The notes under the pieces: model-generated
Told to the model about the DNA's origin: nothing
The model's input: the letters and a program-made list of their open reading frames with translations, nothing else
The model's database searches: none
Made by a program: the position numbers and the translations under genes
Shown here: in pieces, positions 56,399-64,000 of the stretch
Numbering within the stretch: position 1 is the first letter of the stretch
Layout: the number at the start of each line of letters is the position of its first letter
NCBI RefSeq assembly: GCF_010211745.1
Contig: NZ_PDWQ01000001.1
Coordinates: 754,501 to 818,500 of the forward strand
Source of the DNA: Pseudoxanthomonas kalamensis DSM 18571
Lineage (GTDB): Bacteria > Pseudomonadota > Gammaproteobacteria > Xanthomonadales > Xanthomonadaceae
Direction: 5' to 3'
DNA: 64,000 nt

Positions 56399-57712
56399 TT
56401 ATTGCGTCTTGAGTTGTACCGCGGGAGCGATCTGCATTGCGCGCCATGCGGGCAGTACCCCGGCAAGCAAGCTCGCCAGCAGCGACAAGACGAAAGTGAC
56501 CAGCAACATCTGCGCATCCAGTTGTGCCAGCTTGGCATAGTCGTCCGGTTGTTGGCGCACCAGCCACAGGCCCAGCCACGCGAAGCCAAGGCCCAATACC
56601 GCACCGACAATACCGATGCAACCCACTTCCACTAGGCATTGCTTGAAAATTTCCAGCCGCGATGCGCCCAGCGCGCGACGCACGCCGATCTCGCCGCTGC
56701 GGCGCAGGAACTTTGCCAGCAGCAAACCCACGGTGTTGACCAGGCACACCAGTAGAAAGCCAAAGGCCAGCCACATCTGCAGGCGAACATCATTCGGCAC
56801 GATTTTCTTGTAATCCAGCCATTCCATCACGCTGTGCAGGCGAGTGTTTGCCGGCTGGGTGAAGCGCCCGGCACGGCGTTGCTGCTCGGAATAGTCCACC
56901 AGATATTTGCGGTAATCGGCCACTTTCTGCGGTGTGTCCAGTTGTACCCAGTATTGCAGCCACGCGCAGGGCGCGTTGATGCCGGTGCTGCCTTCTTCGT
57001 CCTGCCGGGAGTCGCCCCAGCAGTTCATGCTGCCCCGAGTGCCCAGGCGCAGCTCGCGCGAAGTGGAAAACGGCAGGAATACCATCTCGTTACCGCCGAA
57101 GCGGTTGTGGGTTAAATCGTAGAAACGCGGGCTCAGTTTCCATTCGTCCATCACCCCTATGATCTGGAATGTACTGCGCAGCGTGCGCAATTCGCGGCCA
57201 ACGGCATTGCCGTCTCCGAACAGTTTTTCTGCCAGTTTGCGACTGATGACCACTACGAGCGCACGCGCCTCATCTTCTTTTGCTGTCCAGCTTCGCCCGG
57301 CCAGCATTGGCGGCTCGAACATGGGGAAGAAGTCTGCGCTGGTATAGCGGGCCTGAACGCGGAACGGCTGTATGCCGCTGTTCTCGGGTTGTGCGGTCAG
57401 CGAGCCGCCGGTCATCACCGCCTGGTAGTCGGCCTTCTTCTGCCGCAGAAGTTCCTCGGCGTCGAAGCGGGTCATCTGGTCGGATGGCTCCGGTTCCGGC
57501 TTGCCGTTCCTGCCCATCGTGCGTGGTTCGATTTGCGGGTAGAACAGCTTGCCGCTTTTCTGCGGAATCGGATCACCTGATAGCACATGGAACACGGTGA
57601 GCGTGGTCATGCTGGCGCCGATGCCCAAGGCAATGGTCAGCACCATCAGCACGGTCAATACCTTGTTGCGACGGAAGCTGCGCAAGGCCAGGCTGAAGTA
57701 GTAACCGAACAT
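56399..57712 (-). CDS. ABC transporter permease, FtsX/MacB-like (type A, copy 1)
   Basis: 437 residues, opening MFGYYFSLALRSFRRNKVLTVLMVLTIALGIGAS. Periplasmic domain about 40-300, then RRSGEIGVRRALGASRLEIFKQCLVEV and two further helices, ending PAWRAMQIAPAVQLKTQ. First permease after the ATPase gene, with nine bases between them. Paralogue of the gene at 53798. Confidence 0.92.
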   Translation of the reverse strand: MFGYYFSLALRSFRRNKVLTVLMVLTIALGIGASMTTLTVFHVLSGDPIPQKSGKLFYPQIEPRTMGRNGKPEPEPSDQMTRFDAEELLRQKKADYQAVMTGGSLTAQPENSGIQPFRVQARYTSADFFPMFEPPMLAGRSWTAKEDEARALVVVISRKLAEKLFGDGNAVGRELRTLRSTFQIIGVMDEWKLSPRFYDLTHNRFGGNEMVFLPFSTSRELRLGTRGSMNCWGDSRQDEEGSTGINAPCAWLQYWVQLDTPQKVADYRKYLVDYSEQQRRAGRFTQPANTRLHSVMEWLDYKKIVPNDVRLQMWLAFGFLLVCLVNTVGLLLAKFLRRSGEIGVRRALGASRLEIFKQCLVEVGCIGIVGAVLGLGFAWLGLWLVRQQPDDYAKLAQLDAQMLLVTFVLSLLASLLAGVLPAWRAMQIAPAVQLKTQ

Positions 57713-57721
57713 GGGATGGCC

Positions 57722-58444
57722 TCAGGCGGAGGCAGATGCGTCGGCCGCGGATTCGGCGGCGATCAGCGCAGGATCGGCGGTCAGGTCGGTGGCCATGCCG
57801 TCGACGATGTGCACGTTGCGCTGCGCGCGCGCGGCCAACTCTGGGTCGTGGGTGACCATGACGATGGTGGTGCCCTGCTGGTTGATCTCCTCCATCAGCT
57901 CCATCACCCCGCGCGCCATGTGCGAGTCCAGGTTGCCGGTCGGTTCGTCGGCGAGCAGCAGCTTGGGGCTGCCGGCCAGGGCGCGGGCGATGGCGGCGCG
58001 CTGCTGCTGGCCGCCGGACAGTTCGGCCGGGTAGTGCTTGATGCGCGAGCCCAGGCCGACCTGGCCCAGCGCCTGTTCGATCCGCTGCTTGCGTTCGGTG
58101 GCGGGCATGCCGCGGTAGCGCAGCGGCACGTCGCAGTTGTCGAACAGGTTCAGGTCAGGGATCAGGTTGAAGCTCTGGAAGATGAAGCCAATCTTCTGGT
58201 TGCGCAGCTTGCTGCGCTGGTTGTCGCTGAGATGGCTGACGTCCTCGCCGTCCAGCAGATAGGTGCCCGAGGTGAAGGTCTCCAGCAGGCCGGCGATGTT
58301 GAGGAAGGTGGTCTTGCCGGAACCGGACGGGCCGGTGACGGCCACGAACTCGCCGGTGCGGACATGCAGATCCAGCGAACGCAGGGCATGGGTTTCGACC
58401 AGCTCGGTGCGGTAGACCTTGGAGACTTGGCGCATTTCCAACAT
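57722..58444 (-). CDS. ABC transporter ATPase, LolD/MacB type
   Basis: 240 residues. Walker A GPSGSGKT (38-45), Q-loop FQSFNLIP, signature ELSGGQQQRAAIARAL, Walker B LLLADEPTGNLDS and the H-loop VTHDPELA. It belongs to the MacB/LolD/FtsE clade that drives lipoprotein, peptide or drug extrusion by mechanotransmission. It is the only ATPase in the operon, so it presumably serves both permease pairs. The last ~15 residues are an Ala-rich tail. Confidence 0.95.
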   Translation of the reverse strand: MLEMRQVSKVYRTELVETHALRSLDLHVRTGEFVAVTGPSGSGKTTFLNIAGLLETFTSGTYLLDGEDVSHLSDNQRSKLRNQKIGFIFQSFNLIPDLNLFDNCDVPLRYRGMPATERKQRIEQALGQVGLGSRIKHYPAELSGGQQQRAAIARALAGSPKLLLADEPTGNLDSHMARGVMELMEEINQQGTTIVMVTHDPELAARAQRNVHIVDGMATDLTADPALIAAESAADASASA

Positions 58445-58535
58445 GGGAGATTCCTCGGGATTGGGATGAGTGGATGGGGTGGGCGGCTGCCGGCGACGGA
58501 CGGGAGAGAGGTCGTCGCCGGCCGGCAGTCGCCGG

Positions 58536-59804
58536 TCAATTGATCTTCACGCGCTCCTCGTCGTCGAACTGGTCGCTGCCGGAGACCACGACGCGGTCGC
58601 CGGGCTTCAGGCCTTCCACCACTTCGATTTCGCCCAGGCTGCTGACGCCCAGCTGGACCGGCTGTCGGACCGCGACCGAGCCATCCATGACATAGGCGTA
58701 GCGACCGCCGGACTGCTCGACGAAGGGGCCGCGTTCGACCTTCAGCACGTTCGGACGGGTATCCAGCACGATTCGCGCAGACAGGCGCTGGTTCTGCCGC
58801 AGGCCCGGCGGTTGCTGGCCTTCGTCGAAGCGCAGTCGTGCGGTGACCTCACCGTTGACCACTTCGGGCGATACCGCCGCGACCTGCGCTGCGTACTGCT
58901 TGCTGCTGCTGGTGATCTGCGCGGGCACGCCGATGGCCAGATCACGGGCGAAGCTTTCCGGCACCTTGATCTCGACCTCGAACACGCTCAGGTCGACCAC
59001 GCTGAGGATCGGCGCGTTGATCGCCACGTTGGTGCCCTGTGCGATCTGCACTTGGCCGACCTGGCCGTCGAACGGCGCGCGCAGGGTCAGCGCCTCGACC
59101 TGGCGCTGCAGTTCGGCCACGACCGCGCGCTGGCGGTCCGCCAGCAGGCGCTTGTTGCGCGAATCGATGCCGGCGCCCTGATCCTGCAGGCCAGATTCCT
59201 TGCGCGCAGTGGCCAGGCCGATGTCGGCCTTCTTCATCAGGTCCTGGGCGCGGTCCAGGTCGTTCTTGGACACGGCGCCACCCTCGTAGGCGCGCTGCAT
59301 GCGCTCGAGGTCGCGCTGCGCCGCGGTGTGTTCGATCTGCGCCTGATCGACCAACTTGCCCGCGTTGGCCTGGGCCAGCAGGGCGTCGAGCTGGGCGCGA
59401 CGGGCCTCGCCTTCCAGGCTGGCCAGGGTCGATTCCTCCTGCACCAGCCGGCTGCGCAGTTCCGGGCTGTCGATGACCGCCAGTTCCTGGCCATGCTTGA
59501 CCGCGTCGCCGGCCACCACCTTCAGCGCCACGGTGCCGCCGGCGATGGCGTACAGGGTCGGGCTGTTGGCGGTGATGACCCGGCCGTCGGCGCGGATGTC
59601 ACGGACCAGATCGCCGCGGACCACCTCGGCGATGCGTACCCGCGATTCGTCGATCGAACGCGATCCCGAGACCCAGGCGCGCACCAGCCACAGCAGGCTC
59701 AGCAGCAGGACGACGGCGACGGCGATCAGCAGCCAGCGTTGCGGCCGGAAGCCGGAAGCCGGCTTCTGCAGGACCTGATCCTGTCCGGAGGTGTCCCGAA
59801 TCAT
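58536..59804 (-). CDS. Periplasmic adaptor (HlyD/MacA-type membrane fusion protein)
   Basis: 422 residues from ATG 59804 (an in-frame ATG at 59813 would add three). One N-terminal membrane helix (about 24-43, LLIAVAVVLLLSLLWLV), a lipoyl-like/barrel-sandwich half (VVAGDAVKHGQELAVIDSPELRS), an alpha-helical hairpin rich in Gln and Arg (~110-215), the second half motif LRAPFDGQVGQVQIAQGTNV, a beta-barrel and a C-terminal membrane-proximal domain. It links an ABC permease to an outer-membrane duct such as TolC, which is not encoded here. First gene of the sigma-54 operon. Confidence 0.93.
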   Translation of the reverse strand: MIRDTSGQDQVLQKPASGFRPQRWLLIAVAVVLLLSLLWLVRAWVSGSRSIDESRVRIAEVVRGDLVRDIRADGRVITANSPTLYAIAGGTVALKVVAGDAVKHGQELAVIDSPELRSRLVQEESTLASLEGEARRAQLDALLAQANAGKLVDQAQIEHTAAQRDLERMQRAYEGGAVSKNDLDRAQDLMKKADIGLATARKESGLQDQGAGIDSRNKRLLADRQRAVVAELQRQVEALTLRAPFDGQVGQVQIAQGTNVAINAPILSVVDLSVFEVEIKVPESFARDLAIGVPAQITSSSKQYAAQVAAVSPEVVNGEVTARLRFDEGQQPPGLRQNQRLSARIVLDTRPNVLKVERGPFVEQSGGRYAYVMDGSVAVRQPVQLGVSSLGEIEVVEGLKPGDRVVVSGSDQFDDEERVKIN

Positions 59805-59839
59805 TGCGAGCATGCGTTTATGGTCATGGCAGGGGTGAC

Positions 59840-59854
59840 GCAAGCCCCATGCCA
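59840..59854 (-). promoter_or_regulatory. Sigma-54 (-24/-12) promoter of the ABC operon
   Basis: On the minus strand TTGGCATGGGGCTTGCGT (59855-59838) matches the TGGCAC-N5-TTGC consensus with the invariant GG and GC at the required 10-base spacing. Transcription would start near 59828, giving a leader of about 15-24 bases before the adaptor gene. The operon encodes a matching NtrC-type activator. Confidence 0.8.
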
Positions 59855-59899
59855 ACCCCAAGTCGTTGATTGCAAAGCGCGGCGACCCGGCGGACGGTC

Positions 59900-59932
59900 T
59901 GTCCGGGTGTCCGCGGACAGTCGGCGGACACC
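59900..59932. promoter_or_regulatory. TGTCCG/CGGACA half-site cluster (candidate enhancer for the NtrC-type regulator)
   Basis: Two TGTCCG half-sites (59900-59905, 59908-59913) and two inverted CGGACA half-sites (59914-59919, 59925-59930) are packed in 31 bases, including the perfect palindrome TGTCCGCGGACA. The centre is about 85 bases upstream of the predicted sigma-54 start site, a normal distance for an activator site. The site also lies upstream of glmS on the other strand. Confidence 0.65.
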
Positions 59933-60019
59933 GAGGCCCCGGTTCGCGTCGCGGTCATGGAGGGGACGATACACTCGACCATCGGACAGGCAACAGGACA
60001 GTACGGGGACAACAACACG

Positions 60020-61849
<1,830 letters not shown>

Positions 61850-61865
61850 CGATCGTCGCGAGATA

Positions 61866-63707
61866 TCAGCGCGCGGGCTGGTATCTCAGGTTGATGCCGT
61901 ACTCGCGGCCGGGCTGGTTGTACCAGGCGATGGTTTCGTACTGGCGGTCGAACACGTTGTTGGCGCGGGCCTGCACGCTCCAGCCGGGGGCGAAGGCATA
62001 TTCGGCGCGCAGGTCGAAGGTGGCATAGCCGCCCAGGCGCACGCTGTTGGCCGCATCGTCGTAGCGCTCGCCGGAGCCGAACAGGGTGGCGCCGAGGCGC
62101 AGCTTGCCGAAAGCGCGGTCGATGTCGATGCGGCCGGTATCGCGCGCGCGCCGCGGCAGCAACTTGTCGTAGTTGGCGCTGCCGGACGTGCGGTTGCGCG
62201 GATCGGTATGGCTGAGCTGGGTCGAGATTTCCCAGTCGGCCAGTCGCAGCGACAAGGTCAGTTCCGCGCCGCGGATGCGTGCCTGCTCGACCTGCTCCAG
62301 CACGAATGTGGACAGGTTGTAGGAAATCAGGTCGTCAACGTCGGTCTGGTACGCGTCCAGCCGCCATTGCCAGCTGTTGCCTTGCTGGCCGATGCCGAGG
62401 TTGACGCTTTCCGAGGTCTCCGGATCCAGCGTCGGCACGCCGCTCCACGGGTCGTACAGGTCGTTGAAGCTGGGTGCGCGGAAGCCAGTGGAATAGTCGG
62501 CCGAAAGCCGCCAGCCATCGCCGAACTGCAGCCCCCAGCCGACGCCGCCAGTGGTGTGGCCGCCGAACTGCTCGTTGTCGTCGTGGCGCAGGCTGGCCTG
62601 CAGTTGCTGCACGCCGAAGCGGCCCTGGTACAGGGCGAATACGCCGGTGTTGTCGCGGCTGTCGGCGGCGTAGGCGGTCGTGCTCTCGATGTCGTCGCGC
62701 AGCCAGTCCGCGCCGAGGCTCAGCGATTGCGTCCGTCCCAGGGCGATGTCGGCCTGCAGGCCGGCCTGATCGCGGCGGGTGTCGAAGGTGCTGATGTAGG
62801 TGTTGTCGTGGTAATCGTCGGACTGGTCGCGGCTGCGGCCCACGCTCAGCCCCAGCTTCAACGCCGGCAACGCCTGCCAGTCCATGCGCACGCCGGTGGC
62901 CTGCTGCACGGTATCGGAACGATTGGTCCAGCTGCCGTCGTACTCGTTCTCGGCGCGGGCGTCGAGCAAGCGACCTTCCACGCTGAGGGAGTCGCTCAGG
63001 CGCAGACCGGCATTCACCGAGACCGAGGTGTTGCGGTAGCCGTCTTCGTCCGGTTCATCGGTGTAGCAGCCGGTGAACAGGGTGCCGGAACCGCGGCAGG
63101 CGTTGATGCCGTCGGTGCGCAATTGTGCGGCGTGCACCCCGAACCAGCCGCGCTCGCCTCCGTTGCCGAAGCCACCGCCGAGCTGGCGCAGGCCGTGGCT
63201 GCCGGCGCCGAGCTCCAGATGCGGGGCGAAGCCGTTCGCGCGTCGGGTGAAGATCTGCAGTACGCCGCCGATGGCGTCCGAACCGTACAGGCTGGAGCGC
63301 GGGCCGCGCACGATTTCGATGCGTTCGATCTGGCCCAGTGGCAGGTCCTGCAGCGCCGGCAGGCCGGCGGTGGCCGAGCCGATGCGGATGCCGTCCACCA
63401 GCACCAACACGTGATCCGATTCGGTGCCGCGCAGGTTCAGCGTGGTGATCTTGCCCGGGCCGCCCTGGTTGGACAGGCTGATACCGGCGCGGCCTTTCAG
63501 CAGTTCCAGCAGCGAGGTGGCCTGGCTGCGCTCGATTTCGTCGCGGTCGATGACCTGGGCCGGGACCAGACTGTCGTCCAGCCGGTGTTCGCTGCGGGTG
63601 GCGGTAACGACGATCTGGTCCAGTTCGGTGGCCGGATCGACAGCTTGCGCATGGACCAGTGGGGACAGCGCCAGGGTAGTGGCGGTGAAAAGGTGGCGGT
63701 ACTGCAT
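61866..63707 (-). CDS. btuB: TonB-dependent vitamin B12 receptor, BtuB-like
   Basis: 613 residues. Signal peptide 1-21 (TATTLALSPLVHAQA), TonB-box region ELDQIVVTATRS, plug with LLELLKGRAGISLSNQGG and TLNLRGTESDHVLVLVDGIRIGSATAG, and RGPRSSLYGSDAIGGVLQIFT; the barrel ends INLRYQPAR. Length agrees with BtuB (~614). The call as a cobalamin receptor rests mainly on the cobalamin riboswitch in its leader. The ATG at 63707 is chosen because it starts the signal peptide; the open frame continues into the riboswitch. Confidence 0.92.
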   Translation of the reverse strand: MQYRHLFTATTLALSPLVHAQAVDPATELDQIVVTATRSEHRLDDSLVPAQVIDRDEIERSQATSLLELLKGRAGISLSNQGGPGKITTLNLRGTESDHVLVLVDGIRIGSATAGLPALQDLPLGQIERIEIVRGPRSSLYGSDAIGGVLQIFTRRANGFAPHLELGAGSHGLRQLGGGFGNGGERGWFGVHAAQLRTDGINACRGSGTLFTGCYTDEPDEDGYRNTSVSVNAGLRLSDSLSVEGRLLDARAENEYDGSWTNRSDTVQQATGVRMDWQALPALKLGLSVGRSRDQSDDYHDNTYISTFDTRRDQAGLQADIALGRTQSLSLGADWLRDDIESTTAYAADSRDNTGVFALYQGRFGVQQLQASLRHDDNEQFGGHTTGGVGWGLQFGDGWRLSADYSTGFRAPSFNDLYDPWSGVPTLDPETSESVNLGIGQQGNSWQWRLDAYQTDVDDLISYNLSTFVLEQVEQARIRGAELTLSLRLADWEISTQLSHTDPRNRTSGSANYDKLLPRRARDTGRIDIDRAFGKLRLGATLFGSGERYDDAANSVRLGGYATFDLRAEYAFAPGWSVQARANNVFDRQYETIAWYNQPGREYGINLRYQPAR

Positions 63708-63836
63708 GAAGTCGACTCCATCGCGCGCCCCGCGCGCATCGGTGCGGTGGGAAGTCGCGCGGGAGGACGGAAGCGGACAGCGCAGGGAAAGCGCGGCACG
63801 CGCGACGCCCTCCGCATCGCAACCAGTGGACTTCGG
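63708..63836 (-). promoter_or_regulatory. btuB leader between riboswitch and start codon
   Basis: 129-base stretch linking the aptamer to the start codon. It probably carries the expression platform and ribosome-binding site. No clear intrinsic terminator is seen, so control at translation initiation is more likely than transcription termination. Confidence 0.4.
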
Positions 63837-64000
63837 GGCCGGTCTCCGGACTCGCGAGTGGAGTCGATGACTCCGATCCCGGCGCCTTCCCATGCGCATG
63901 CACAGTGGCGGTTGCCTGGACCTTTCTCGCTTACCGTTGCGGGGGCAGTGCCGGAATGGCCGTGGCATGCGGATGCATGCGGTGGCGTCACCGGCTTCCC
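63837..64000 (-). promoter_or_regulatory. Cobalamin riboswitch
   Basis: Read on the minus strand, the diagnostic conserved segments are in order: GGGAAGCCGGTG, GGCACTGCCCCCGCAACGGT (63955-63930 region), GCCACTG, GGGAAGGCGCC and CGCGAGTCCGGAGACCGGCC. These are the conserved core elements of the B12 aptamer, including the B12-box-like CCGGAGACC end. The 5' edge coincides with the end of the window, so the first stem may be cut. It controls the btuB-like gene 130 bases downstream in response to adenosyl- or hydroxocobalamin. Confidence 0.92.

Noticed and set aside
59862-60019. glmS upstream region as a glmS ribozyme
   Set aside because: No conserved ribozyme core is visible and the ribozyme is confined mostly to Gram-positive bacteria; the palindromes here fit an activator site better.
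63708-63968. Upstream extension of the btuB open frame to 700 codons
   Set aside because: The extension runs through the cobalamin riboswitch and adds no signal-peptide logic; ATG 63707 begins a normal signal sequence.

Overview
The window is a chromosomal segment from a GC-rich gammaproteobacterium. The best fit is a member of the Xanthomonadaceae/Lysobacteraceae (Xanthomonas, Lysobacter or Luteimonas type). Pointers are the two-lipoyl pyruvate dehydrogenase layout (E2 plus an E3 carrying its own lipoyl domain), a TonB-receptor/GH65/MFS sugar locus, short GC-rich palindromic intergenic repeats, DUF1415 next to YajQ, and a stand-alone GtrA protein. Genes are dense, mostly housekeeping, and start at ATG, GTG or TTG. 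No tRNA, rRNA, CRISPR array, prophage or insertion sequence was seen. Species-level placement is inference.

Layout. 1-443: 5' end of a membrane sensor, running off the left edge. 659-3349: aceE with a strong terminator. 3431-4300: a low-GC DUF3883 nuclease-like gene that looks acquired. 4415-6159: gph-dinB, translationally coupled. 6257-11692: an NHL-propeller/M23 protein, a DUF1615 lipoprotein, a patatin lipoprotein and an unknown membrane protein. 11731-14934: a DGPF/YCII, PhnB-like, DUF1428 and ECF sigma factor module. 14947-16575: an msrB operon on the minus strand. 16791-24993: aldo/keto reductase, mechanosensitive-type channel, rsmC-rsuA, yajQ-DUF1415, a DMT transporter and a LacI regulator. 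25243-35480: a sugar-use locus with a GH65-beta-phosphoglucomutase fusion, TonB receptor, MFS transporter, six-hairpin glycosidase-like protein and esterase, preceded by tandem LacI-type operators. 35555-36531: small transporter and a mismatch DNA glycosylase. 36754-39895: aceF-lpdA. 39926-40184: DUF2061 gene under a Fur-box promoter. 40471-47758: the complete atpIBEFHAGDC operon, interrupted by palindromic repeats. 47835-49696: GtrA and glmU. 49739-59804: an ABC efflux-type operon (adaptor, ATPase, two duplicated permease pairs, NtrC-type response regulator, histidine kinase). 60020-61849: glmS. 61866-64000: a BtuB-like receptor behind a cobalamin riboswitch.

How the parts work together. aceE, aceF and lpdA make the pyruvate dehydrogenase complex although aceE lies 33 kb away. 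glmS and glmU supply UDP-GlcNAc and flank the ABC operon. The most striking regulatory signal is a canonical sigma-54 (-24/-12) promoter just upstream of the ABC operon, with a cluster of TGTCCG/CGGACA half-sites about 85 bases further upstream. The operon itself encodes a sigma-54 activator with its kinase, so it is probably an autoregulated stress-responsive export circuit. In the sugar locus, phosphorolysis by the GH65 domain would give beta-glucose-1-phosphate, which the fused mutase domain would convert to glucose-6-phosphate.
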